Below, piece after piece: positions 12,181 to 22,829 of a stretch of DNA of 64,000 nt; position 1 is the stretch's first letter, and each line of letters begins with the position of its first letter. The notes below the pieces were generated by a model. The model was not told the DNA's origin. It ran no database searches and worked only from the letters and a program-made list of their open reading frames with translations. The stretch lies in assembly GCA_009739215.1 (NCBI GenBank), contig VSJF01000002.1, forward strand, positions 744,001 to 808,000, given 5' to 3'. Origin of the DNA: Floccularia luteovirens. Lineage: Eukaryota; Basidiomycota; Agaricomycetes; Agaricales; Squamanitaceae. Made by a program: the position numbers and the translations under genes.

Positions 12181-12350
12181 CTATGGAGCACTATGAAGTG
12201 CTTCATAGTGCCCATAGCATGGGTTCCCAACTCCAGAGCACTCCAGTAGCACTCCATAGTGCTCCATAGATACATAAGCATTTCTGTAGTACTCCATAGA
12301 TAAATAGGCATCTATATAGTGCTCCATAGTACTACTATAATAGTATATAT
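12181..12350. repeat. Degenerate short repeats with CTCCATAGTGCTC units
   Basis: Variants of ACTCCATAGTGCTCCATAG recur with small spacers. They give a spurious minus-strand frame rich in Tyr, Met, Glu and His. No gene here. Confidence 0.6.
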
Positions 12351-12429
12351 ACTTTATTGAATTATTCATTTTATTATATTCATTTTATTTTTACTACTAC
12401 AATTACTACATACTACTATATAATACTAT

Positions 12430-12890
12430 ATAGAAGAAATAAAAAAAAGACAAAAAAAGTCGGACAAAAAAACATAAAAAGTTGGAAAAAAAAACATAAA
12501 AAGTCGAAAAAAAAACATAAAAAAGTTGGAAAAAAAAACATAAAAAAACATAAAAAAAGTTGAAAAAAAAAAAATTGAAAAAAACATAAAAAGTTGGAGA
12601 AAAAAAGTTAAAAAAACATACCAAGTTGGAAAAATAACATAACAAGTTGGAAAACATAACTGAAAAGACAGAAGAAGTCAGAAACATGACAAAAGAGGGA
12701 AAGGTTGGAAACATATCAAAAAAGGCAAAAAAAGTCAGAAACATATAGAAAGAAAGAAAAAAGTTTAAAACATATGAAAAAACAAGGAAAAAAGTTGGAA
12801 ACATATGAAACAAGAGAAGGGAAATTGAAAACATAACTAGAAAGAGAGGAAATGTATAAAAAAAGAAGGAAAAAGTCGGACATACAGGGG
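12430..12890 (+). repeat. A-rich minisatellite, ~18-bp unit
   Basis: Imperfect tandem copies of AAAAACATAAAAAGTTGGA become more diverged to the right. The plus strand is almost pure A with spaced GTTGG or GTCGG. Frames read from it give low-complexity Lys- or Phe-rich peptides and are not genes. Confidence 0.85.
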
Positions 12891-13059
12891 AGAAAGTTAA
12901 AAACTGTTACAATAGTCTACTCCTACATGTATAGACATACTAGGATAGAAGATAGTAAGAGGATAGAATAGTATAGTATGTAATGATAGACAGGAGGGGA
13001 AAGGAAGAATAGGTTCTGGTAGGAAACCAGTGGTCTTATATAGATACCAGAGGTGCTTC

Positions 13060-13205
13060 TATCAGGATAGCCTAGAAGCACTCAGGGTAGACTAGAAGCA
13101 CTCAGGGTAGTCTAGAAGCACTAGTATCATAGCAACAGAAGTAGACTAGAAGCTATCAGGGTAAGCTAGAAGCACTACCCTGAGCAGTCTAGAACAGTAG
13201 TCTAG
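13060..13205 (+). repeat. Tandem repeat with CTAGAAGCACTCAGGGTAG units
   Basis: Four or more imperfect copies of a ~19-bp unit CTAGAAGCACTCAGGGTAG, with inverted variants at the right end (GCTAGAAGCACTACCCTG). Lies just outside the left LTR of the copia element. Confidence 0.7.
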
Positions 13206-13319
13206 GCCTTCCTGTATTATATATAAGGAGGCCTCTGTAGCATACTTTTCCCCCAAGTGAATACACTATATTTACACTCTAATAAAAACATATAAAAAAA
13301 AGAGGAAAAAAGCAGACAC

Positions 13320-13621
13320 TGTTGAGCAGCCATGTGTGCGTGACACAGTGGAGAGACTCAAGCCTTACCTTGTGCTTACTTAGTTCACATCTTACAGTTA
13401 GTGTTGCTACTACTACCTATAGAATAGGACAAGGGATCTATTCTACATAAGAGTGTCCTTATATACAGTTCTAGCTGTATATACATATTTGTGTAAGGGT
13501 CCATGACATGATGCATAGGGCATAGGGCATGGGGCATATGTGAGTGTAGTCATGTGACATATCACCTGACTCATCACCTGATGAATTATGTAATCCATCA
13601 TGTGATTGTGCTGTTGCAACA
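13320..13621 (-). repeat. 3' LTR of copia element A
   Basis: 302 bp. Read on the minus strand it begins TGTTGCAACAGCAC and ends GGCTGCTCAACA. It aligns along its length with 19113-19415 with few differences, mostly transitions. Confidence 0.88.
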
Positions 13622-13634
13622 CACCCCTTCACTT
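13622..13634 (-). other. Polypurine tract of copia element A
   Basis: Read on the minus strand, AAGTGAAGGGGTG sits directly before the TGTTG start of the 3' LTR, where the plus-strand primer of an LTR retrotransposon is expected. This fixes the element's direction. Confidence 0.75.
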
Positions 13635-14649
13635 AGTACACTATGTGATGAGAATACTCAAATCATTTAGGTCCTAAGTGGATAATATGAAAATATTAAG
13701 TCAGCAACTAGATCACCTAAGCTTAGTGCTACTAGTCTGCGATTGAATCAGCAAGATGAGCATATATGAGCATTCGGAATGTTTCGAAATGCGACTGGGT
13801 TAAAAGGATGCAGCCAAGTCTGCAAATATTCAAGCAAGGTACGAAGTATTTCAGTGACCTGCAAATGTAGCTTCAAGCAGAGTTGCTTTGTGTCTTATCA
13901 AGCAAGTGTGATCAAATCAGCAGTGCAATAGTCCAGGAAGCAGTAAGTGGTGCTTCACTCTTAGAGAAAAGAAATAAGACAATGGAAGCGATCTAATCAG
14001 CTTAATCCACTGAATGGAAATCTCAATATGAGTTTGTGATTTCTGCAACAAAGTCAAGCAAGAATTCAAGCATGTCAGCATCTGTTGGGTGACCTCATAG
14101 AGTTTCAGGGTGCACTTTTTATTTTAGGCAGCAAGCAATGTAATATCTGCAATCGTGCCATGCGTTATAAGGCTAAAAACATTTTGAGTGGGGCTTACAA
14201 GGATTATGGACCTCCAATGCCCAGTTTGTTTTTGATACATTTCTTAAAATCTGTAGCTAGATTTGACCCTAGTATTATCGGATGTTATCTCAAGTATTGA
14301 CTAGATTTCAACTCAGTTGGTTTATAGTCTTTAGCACTGATTTGCTATATTGTTTTTAAAGTCTTTCCAGATTGGATATAGCTTTTACCAATAAGACTTG
14401 ATTTCAAGATTTTTAAGGTGGTCTAGAGAGATGAGATAAATCTCAAACAATTAAGTGAGCCATTCAACACCTCTGATAGTGGAGATGGAGTAACGTCATT
14501 GGCATCAATCTCAATCTAGGTCTTATAGATCTTTACTTTCTGATTCTCTTAACTTCTTGTTTATGAGTCTAGAAGAAGACCTGATGTCTGGACAATTAAG
14601 TCATAGTCAACAACCTCTCACAGGGTGACAAGACAGACATGTTTGTGCT

Positions 14650-15256
14650 TGTTATGACCTTATCCGGATACGCGCTATCTCCCTGGACTTTAGAACGCTG
14701 TGCACAATGCGTTTCCACCTCGTTTACTTATTTCCCATACACGTTTTGTATCTGACTCACGCTTTACTTCTATTAACTTGTAGTAACTAGTATATGCTTC
14801 TAAATGACTGGTAGACACTTCTGTATGACTCTGCATTGACTCATAGCTTACTGAGCAAGCATGCAATAGTTATTATTAGAAGTAGCATACTTGTATTTAA
14901 GTAGCGTGAAACTGCAGTCAAGCCTCAGCTTGATCTTAGTTTTGAGTACCTCCTAATACGAGTGATTACTCTGTTACATCAGTGACAACTAAGTGACTCT
15001 CCCTTCCTTGTCTAGGACAGCAAGTGCATTGTAAATAATGGCACAAACGACACCATACAGCCTGAAACACCTGGCTATCCCTACCTCTGTAACTGACCTC
15101 AGAGAGACCCCGATAGGTGGTTTGTAACCTGTGTGGTAGCGTAACCTACCTATTGCGCTAGGGAAATCTGACTAGCAAAAACCCAACTGTTCCCTAACCT
15201 GGACACACCTACAATGAGACCAGTAAACGATGATGCTTAAGCCCCAAACGGTAACA
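14650..15256 (+). mobile_element. Solo LTR of copia family B (copy 2), nested
   Basis: 607 bp, starting TGTTATGACCTTATCC and ending CGGTAACA, flanked by a perfect 5-bp duplication GTGCT (14645-14649 and 15257-15261). It lies inside copia element A and is inverted relative to copies 1 and 3. Confidence 0.92.
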
Positions 15257-15733
15257 GTGCTAGATTATGAGAGTCAAGATCTCATCAATAATCTATCAAG
15301 TATTTCTTTTGCACTTCATAGTAATCAGCTGCATAAAGATTTACTTCCTTTGTGTCCTTGACATCATATCTTTTGATTTCTTCTAGCATATCTTAGAAGT
15401 TTAGTAGCTTCTTCGAAGTGCGAGATATCTGGTGATAGAGTTATGCATTTGTTGTAACTATTGGACATAGTCACTTGCATCATTCATTCTTCTTATCATC
15501 CTCAATCTTGGTGTAGGTATCTTATCTAGTAAACATTGCGTTCGAGCAAGTATAGAGTAGTGTGAATTTCTCTATCTGCATCAAGTGTAGAGTTTCGTAC
15601 AAGAAACTTAATAGTAAACACTGCTAGCTCAGTGTTTGCATGGTCAAACGACTATAATATTATTTACCTTAATAGTAAACATGCTAGCTACTTTACTATT
15701 AGTATAAATTGTAAGGAAAGTAAAGAACATTCT

Positions 15734-15768
15734 CACCTCAGTGTTTGCGTGGTCAAACGACTGAGGTG
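15734..15768. repeat. Hairpin-forming repeat, copy 1
   Basis: CACCTCAGTGTTTG is followed by a short loop and then CAAACGACTGAGGTG, giving a ~14-bp stem with one bulge. A partial copy lies at ~15627-15652. A diverged copy with the same downstream sequence for about 300 bases lies near 24708-24743. Its role is unknown; it may mark the end of a transposon family. Confidence 0.65.
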
Positions 15769-17199
15769 TTTGGAAAATATCAAGATGTTTAAATATTTAA
15801 AGAGCAGAGAGGCTATACCTTTTTGAGGTAGCGTAAAAAGAGAAAACAAACGAATCTACTTTTAAGTGATCAAAGGAGGACATGGAAAAGGAATGGTATG
15901 ATTATTGACGCAGGATGTTAATAAAAGGAATGGTATGATAAGATGAACGTGCGTTATGTCCGATGAATTTGGGTGTGCAGTTTGGACTTGCGCATGCTTG
16001 TTATTTCAACATCAAGAACTTAATGACTTAGATTTGCATAAAAATGGTGTGAACCAAATGGTGAAAATATTGACAATGCAAAGCTTTAATTATTGCACTC
16101 AGAGCAATACTGTGACAGAATGGATGATCTGTTCCAATTCTAAAGGTGTGGATTTTCATCTGTGCTCAAATACTCTCGGAGTCTCTATAGTAGAGAATCC
16201 AATTCGTCTATGATAAAGTCATCAACCATGATAATGGGAGACAATCTCAACTATAAAATATAGGAGATATCAATGAGCAATGGACTGTTTGCACTCAAAG
16301 CAGCATCACTATTATAAATTTCACCAATGTTAGATAAAGAAAGCATACTTTTATATTTCTGTGACTATGTCAAGCAAGAAAGAGACATGCCATGTCATCA
16401 TTGATATACTCTCATCTTTCGACAGAGAGAACTCTTTGAGAGCAAGTAGCGGCTCAATCATTGAGTAGAAAAGGATCTCCTTGGAGATCAACTCTCCTTT
16501 ATCACTACGCTTATTTAGCAGTATAACTACTTGTGACAAGTCAGTCTGGTAATAGTTCTCAAGCAAGTCTTTGAATAAAACTGCAATAACTATTAGGTAC
16601 TTTGGAGCTAGTGTTATGCTTCAACAAAGTCCATATTATTCATTTATGTGACTTAATCTAAAAAGATCTCTAACAATTATATAAATCAGAGCTCTCTGCT
16701 TTTCCCAATCAACTTGAGTATCATTAAACAAAGGATACATGTAACAGAGTAAATATAGGTCCGCCTAGTTACTGCTTGCCATTCAGTTTACTCGCTGAAG
16801 AGAGTGCTGTATGTCACAATCAACTTTGGATCACTTTGGAGCATTAAGAAGATACTTGCCTTTTACTCTCATTGCCAGTGTCCAGAGCATCTAAGACTCT
16901 TTCAATGCCTGCAGCTTGCGCAATCTGTTCATCAACTTCCATCTCTGTCCAACTGTTAGCGGGACATGGATATTCCCAGTCCTCAACCTCTGAACCAAGG
17001 GATACACTATCACCTGAATCAGATCATGCCAAATAATGCACTGGTTCAGGAGAGGTGGTTCTTAGACATTTGGCAGGTGGTTCACTTACCTCTTCTGGTA
17101 CTTCTTCTCTTGTAGTGAAGGTAGAAGGTTCAACCCTCTCTCACAGCAAATAAGTCTTCTTATGAGGTCAGAGATGTCTCAGCTGACAAGGAAGACCTT

Positions 17200-17772
17200 T
17201 GTTACCACTATGCTGTGATGTTGTTTGTTGTGTGAGTGGAGTTGAATGCTAGTCACGTTTCCCTAGCACGTCAAGGGGTAGAGTTCCTTGAACTGGTTAC
17301 TTTAGCCACCAGTGGGGGGCCTCGTCGAGGTCAGTTACGATGGAGGGAATAGCCAGGCGTTTCAGGCTGTACACTGTCTTGCGTGCTGCTATTTACAACT
17401 TGCTAGCCATCCTAGACTAGAGAGGGAGGAGTCGCTTAGTGCACACAGAGGTAGCAGGATAATCAAGCATGTTAGGCAGTATTCAAAACTAAGGTCAAGC
17501 TGAGGCTTGCCTACAGTTTTGCGCTATCTTAAATACATAAAATGTACTGCTAATAATAGACTACAACGAGGCAGTATCACTAAGCCTATAAGTCATATAG
17601 AAGCAGTACTAGTCATAGGAAGGCGCATTAAGTCAGATAGATGCGCATGCAAGTCAAAACATGAAACATAAGAGTCAGTATACTAAAGATAGAAAACATC
17701 AGGAAAGTGCAGTTGAAGACAGTGTGTACTAAAGTCCAGGGAGATATCGTAAGTCCGGATAAGATCATAACA
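17200..17772 (-). mobile_element. Solo LTR of copia family B (copy 3), nested
   Basis: 573 bp, in the same direction as copy 1, flanked by a perfect 5-bp duplication ACCTT (17195-17199 and 17773-17777). It interrupts copia element A between the gag remnant and sequence that still looks degenerate-coding (about 17190-16880 on the minus strand). Confidence 0.92.
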
Positions 17773-17824
17773 ACCTTGAAGGTCTACAAGTTCCCTACTC
17801 CTCTTTAATGAAGGGTATGGAGTT

Positions 17825-18930
17825 TCAGAATGCTTCAATGCCTGTGCCTCCTATGAAGGTACTAGCAATGGGCAGAGCATAAAACTTGTGGGGATTTTCC
17901 CAGAGAAAGGAAGGCTTAGGGGTAGGAGCTGACCTAGGTGTCTCCAAACTACCCTCAAAGAATGAAGGGCCAGTTATGGCCTGACTACTACTCATCTGAG
18001 GAGTCATTCTTGCAGCAGGGGAGTGCGCTGAATCACTGTTCTTTGCCATTTGTTTTTCTTTCTCTCCACGAGTTTTCTTACCCCCTCGCTTGTGCTGCTT
18101 CTTCTTGTTTCCACTGTCTGGAGAGTCTTCTTTAGAGTTTGACAGTGTAGACAAGAGAAGTACAGGGTTGTTAGGGCATACTACTCTATGCGCTGATCCG
18201 CTTGAAGAGACTGAAGTCGTCTGAGCATCATATAGATTTTGGACTGCAGTAGATACATCATGTAGGGTCAAGGTCTGTGCAGTGTATTTTTGCAGCAGTG
18301 TTGCTTTGACATTTTGCCAATGGGGTGGTACAGACGCCATAGCCCATAGGGCCTGCAATAGTTTAGGGACAGCAAGGTTTTCATCAGCCAGTCTCCTAAA
18401 TGTCTTGCTAAGGCAGAAGAAATCTGCCTGAGGATCTCCACCACTGAGCTTGAAGAACTTTACATCCTCTGTGAGCTTCAAAGTAGTGCTCAAACTATGA
18501 TCCTCGTACTGAGCAACTAACCAAGTCCACAAAGCACAACTAGAGGTACAGCCATCATGAGCAGGCAAGCCAATTAAGCTCAGGAGATAATCTCAATTTT
18601 ATACTACTGAAGTGCAGCATCATTTTTGTCATCCCATGTCTGCTACAGCAGGATCATCGTCTCAGAGACATTGTGTGGATCTTGTGGTGACTGGATGATG
18701 GCGAGTTCCAGACACTACTGACCATACAGCCACATGTTGCAGGTAGGTTGTCATAGCACTTTTCCACTCAAGCCAACATGCTCCAGCAAATACAAAAGAA
18801 ACAGCTTGGAATATAGTGTGTTGCATGTTGTCTCAATTAAAGTTTGTTTGTTGGCGAGCTACAAATTAATGTTGCATCAGCTCAACATTCAACTCAGTGT
18901 AGAGACACTGTCAAGACACATAAGGCTCGC
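17825..18930 (-). pseudogene. Broken gag of copia element A
   Basis: The longest open part (18600-17825) encodes a copia-type Gag segment: LPAHDGCTSSCALWTWLVAQ, a DPQADFFCLSKTFRRLADEN helix region and LLQALWAMASVPPHW, followed by a Lys/Arg-rich nucleic-acid-binding tail. The N-terminal part (to about 18930) is present in other frames with stops. No CCHC zinc knuckle and no protease follow. It is not functional. It lies about 500 bases inside the primer-binding site, as expected for gag. Confidence 0.8.
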
Positions 18931-19096
18931 ATAGATTTATTGTCATGAACAATGTTCAGACTCAATCACTTGTAGAGTGGACAAGCCACCAATGCTTCTA
19001 CCAATCAAGGGAGCATGAGGGAGTCACTTTACAAGAGGTAAGAGCTTTAAGTCACCATTATCATAGGCAGTGACGAGCGCGCCATTGAGACTGACA

Positions 19097-19112
19097 ACCA
19101 GGGCCCATAACC
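19097..19112 (-). other. Primer-binding site of copia element A
   Basis: On the minus strand, GGTTATGGGCCCTGG begins directly after the LTR end CAACA. It is complementary to the anticodon arm of the initiator methionine tRNA (GGGCCCATAACC), the internal priming site known for Drosophila copia. Confidence 0.8.
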
Positions 19113-19415
19113 TGTTGAGCAGCCATGTGTGTATGACACAGTGGAGAGACTCAAGCCTTACCTTATGCTTACTTAGTTCATACCTTATAGGTTAGTGTTG
19201 CTACTACTACCTATAGAATAGGACAAGGAATCTATTCTGCATAAGAGTGTTCTTATATACAGTTCTAGCTGTATGTACATATTTGTGTAAGGGTCCATGA
19301 CATGATGCATAGGGCATAGGGCATAGGGCATATGTGAGTGTAGTCATGTGACATATCACCTGACTCATCACCTGACAAATTATGTAATCCATCATGTAAT
19401 TGTGCTGTCACAACA
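19113..19415 (-). repeat. 5' LTR of copia element A
   Basis: 303 bp. Read on the minus strand it begins TGTTGTGACAGCAC and ends GGCTGCTCAACA, pairing with the LTR at 13320-13621. Confidence 0.88.
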
Positions 19416-19497
19416 GACTACAAAACATACCAAATAGCCCAAGCTATTATATTTCCTCAACTCCTTCCATCCCTAGGTCCTGACAATGAGCAGATAT

Positions 19498-19892
19498 TGT
19501 AAGAGGAAACCCCAAGTTCAATCCTTTTGAACCCTTTGAAACCACTCAGCAATATCTCGATACTACTTCCCACTACCCTCAATACAACTTCAACATGCTT
19601 ACTATCAGGGAGTTATATATTTAGATATAGTTACTAAGGTTGCCACCTATCTAAGATGGTAACCCTCCTTCAATACCTCTTCTATTTTTATCCACATATA
19701 TAGCAACACCCCTGGACAGAAATCCTTAGACTTTTCTCTTTGGATTTCCTGTCCAGGTGAGTAGATCAAATATGTATACTTTACAATATAATAACTTCAG
19801 ATTTCCTGTCCAGTTTGACATGCTTCCTGTTTTGCAGCCTATTGCAATACTTCGAAAACATGCACTGCGCAAACTGCCCAGTTGCCCTTATA
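19498..19892 (+). mobile_element. 395-bp element with TGTAAG/CTTATA ends (copy 2)
   Basis: Begins TGTAAGAGGAAACC and ends GTTGCCCTTATA, flanked by a perfect 5-bp duplication GATAT (19493-19497 and 19893-19897). It is the inverted partner of 11781-12173 with few differences, mostly transitions. Because each copy has its own target duplication, they are separate insertions, not the arms of one element. Confidence 0.87.
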
Positions 19893-20224
19893 GATATGGC
19901 AAAGATGTATGACAATAGAATGAATCTAGGAAAAGAATGTCAGTAAAAGAAAAGGAGGAAAAAATGACTTACAAAGATGAAGGTTGAAAACTTCGAAGCA
20001 AAAAAAAAAGTTGAAGTTCGAAGTATGCCACATCAGCCATAGGTCACATGAATTTGCTGAAGTCATTTGAACTTCAAAAAAAAATTTTTTTTTAAGTCCA
20101 AAAATCTTTCTAAGTCCAAGTCCGATGTTTTGCTTATCTAATCCAAAAAGCGAAATAGTTCTCTAAGTCAAAATACTACAGATTACTATATATTATTATA
20201 TAAATTTATATAGTATCTATAGAA

Positions 20225-20480
20225 TACTATGGAAATGATTAATATCTATGGACTACTATGAGTTACTATGGAATACTATGGATTACTATGGAATACTATG
20301 GATTACTATGGAATACTATGGATTACTATGCAATACTATGGATTACTATGGAATACTATGGATTACTATGGAAAATGACTGAAATCTATGGACTACTATG
20401 GGTTACTATGGAAAATAGCCAAAATCTATAGGTTACTATGGGTCACTATAGATCACTACAGGTGCTATGGCTTACTATGG
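20225..20480 (+). repeat. 20-bp tandem repeat
   Basis: Repeated units of ATTACTATGGAATACTATGG run almost perfectly at 20260-20370 and more diverged on both sides. No gene. Related ACTATGGAG-type words occur at 12.18-12.35 kb. Confidence 0.85.
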
Positions 20481-20817
20481 CTCAAGTCGGACTAAAACCA
20501 GGATTTGCTGATGCAATATAGTTTTCAAAACTGGTATCTTGTCATGTGCCACATGTGTGCTATGCCCCAATGCAAAAATGCAGCATTGGAATACTACAGA
20601 AGATGCATTGGGTACCAGTGGCAGTGTTTTTGCTAAAGACAAATCAGAATCAGACAGCCCTGTTCTGGTAGCATAGGCAGTAGGGGAACATTTGTGATGA
20701 CAAGGATATCAAAACTCACAAGTGCAATGGGAGGACTTTTGAAGAGACTTTAGACAACTTAGTATTAAAAGCAGTTCTGTGACCACAGGATGCTTTATAC
20801 ATTGCAGAGAGAGTGCA

Positions 20818-21975
20818 TTGAAGAGGGGTGAAGTGTGAGTAGGTTCAGAAACCTATGAGATACAGTGCTTCCATCTGTGTATCTAAAATGTCTTCTAGAG
20901 ATGGGTAAGAAAGAGGTTGTGTAAGGTTACAGATAAATGCAACATCAAGAATAAATAAAGAGAGCAAACACAGAACAAGGTCAAGAGAATAAGCAAAGGC
21001 GAGAGATGTCCAAGCAAACCAAGGAAGAACAAAGTGATAGTGAGGTCCTCACTTGGACAAGTGAGTTTTTATACTAAAGAGTCCAAATATGCCAACAAAA
21101 GAGTGTGAAGGACAATATTTGACAAGTTAGACAACTTATAGTGGGCAAAAGTAGTGAAATCAGTTGGGAGAGTGAAGAAACTTAGGATGAGCTGGTTTTC
21201 TCTGCTTCTGAATATTCTCTGAGGAGAGAAGAAAAGGAAACTGAATTTTTCTAACTACTATACAAGTTTTTGTTCTTTCTACAGAGAGAGAACATTTGCA
21301 AGTAGCTAGTAAAGTATTTTTAATTTTACTATTTGTAAGACAGTGTGAAAAACAAGATAAATGGAGAAATAGTTCAAAGGGTGTGGGAGAATCCAATTTC
21401 TATTAAGCAAAAGGGTAGGGGAGAAAAAATGAAGTAGTTATGAAGAGTTTGGTATAGTCAACAGGCTAGTGAGTGAGTGCACAATGCTTGCATTGCACAT
21501 GATCACAGAAGTCTGGAGTGTACCTCACTATTTTTGGAGTTGCATGTGAGATAACTGGGTGGCATAGGGGTGGACAAGGGTGCCAAGCAATCAGATAGCA
21601 TGATCGTCAAGATAGGAAGGGCAATCCCATGGTCTGGTTATCTCAGTGGCTGTTAAGTGGAGAGTGGGTTGGTCAGAAGAAGTCACACATGATGTCATGG
21701 AGTATGGGGATTAAGAGAGGATGTGCAGAGGATTGATCGGTTGCTGGGCTGGAGGGGTAAAAGAAGAAAGTAAGAGGAATCACATGGTATATTCAAATAG
21801 ATATGTCCGAGGTTTCTGTAGCTTCTGGATTGGAGTTAATATGACATAGAATCAGGAGAATGTGTAGGTAAGCTTATTGGTCGCTCACTAATTGGATTGC
21901 TAAAGTTGTGGGTGGTGACCAATAGTGAGAAAATGGTGATTTCCAAGCAAGGCTGTGCAGCCTTCTCATAGCATG
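20818..21975 (+). repeat. Left arm of a ~1.16-kb inverted repeat
   Basis: The reverse complement of this arm matches 22830-23990 across its length, with differences mainly C/T and G/A transitions and a few short indels. Boundaries were read by eye (outer match ends near CTCTTCAATGC; inner near the segment GGCTGTGCAGCC). A 78-codon frame at 21160-21396 (minus) has a near-identical partner in the other arm. No known domain, LTR ends or transposase seen. Confidence 0.8.
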
Positions 21976-22829
21976 TCATTTATTTGGCTTGCTGAGAGCA
22001 TGTCTTCACAAAGAGAGGAAGATGAAAAGGTGGGCTCTGTTAACAAGGGATGTCATGTACCACTTGATGAGGCTAGTTGTAGCTGACATGAATATATTGT
22101 CCTAATCTATCCAACTTTTATATGCTATGTGCATGTGCACTCATCATTGCAATTAATGTAAGCAATTACTAAAAATAACACATTAGACTTAGGAGACAAT
22201 TTTATTCTTTATCCATTTGAAAAGCTGGTAGTCATGACTTTGGTAAAACCAAGCCATATGATCCCACATATCCCATTGCATTGGTCTCTAAGTGTGCCCA
22301 CAAAGCAATGGCTTCAGTATCTTTATGGTGCATATTCCATGCCCTTGATACCACCAAAATCTACACTATTTTATCTGCCTTTTTGACTCCTTATAACTTC
22401 TGTTATCTTTGCCTCCAATACACTTAAGTGCATTTATTATTCCAATATAACATGTGTGACATATACATTACATATTGAGACATCACAGCTACTATTTTTG
22501 ACTGTGAGACAACTGGTATTATGTGAATTTGGATAAGCTACTATTTCTAGCAGTGTTACATCTAATATAAACACCTCTATTAGTCACATCAAATAGTGAC
22601 ATTCTATTTTAGAACTACATTTATCTTATCTGATTGTTATTTCTTATCACTCTATTGAAAAATTCTTTAAACTTGAATTGCTAAGGTGATTATATTAGGT
22701 TGGTGGTTTCCACTTGTTATGATCCTGGACTTTTTCTATATCTCTCTGGACTTTCTTGCATATATTAATAGCACAGAACAATTACTTCATTTCCAGAACA
22801 ATGAATCTTCTATTTCTGTAGAATCACAC
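21976..22829. other. Spacer between the inverted arms
   Basis: About 850 AT-rich bases, very poor in CpG, with no convincing gene. Near 22488 and 22534 it carries AGCTACTATTT words that are inverted relatives of the motif cluster at 10762-10970. Confidence 0.5.

Larger units (their letters stand above)
13320..19415 (-). mobile_element. Decayed full-length Ty1/copia retrotransposon (family A)
   Basis: A 6.1-kb element on the minus strand. The 5' LTR is 19415-19113 and the 3' LTR 13621-13320; they are near-identical, start TGTTG and end CAACA. Directly inside the 5' LTR is GGTTATGGGCCC, complementary to the initiator-tRNA anticodon arm, the primer site used by Drosophila copia. A purine-rich tract GTGAAGGGGTG lies directly before the 3' LTR. 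A broken gag is at 18.9-17.8 kb; the pol region is mostly unrecognisable. Two solo LTRs of another family (14650-15256, 17200-17772) are inserted into it, so it is older than they are. The flanks GACAC and GACTA match only partly, as expected for an old target duplication. Confidence 0.85.

Noticed and set aside
12406..12834. 142-codon Phe-rich frame on the minus strand
   Set aside because: It is a direct reading of the A-rich minisatellite; composition and repeat unit explain it fully.
11781..19892. One giant transposon bounded by the 394-bp inverted repeats
   Set aside because: Each repeat has its own distinct perfect 5-bp target duplication, so they are separate insertions.
20225..20480. 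CRISPR-like array
   Set aside because: The repeats are contiguous 20-bp units without unique spacers, and the DNA is eukaryotic.
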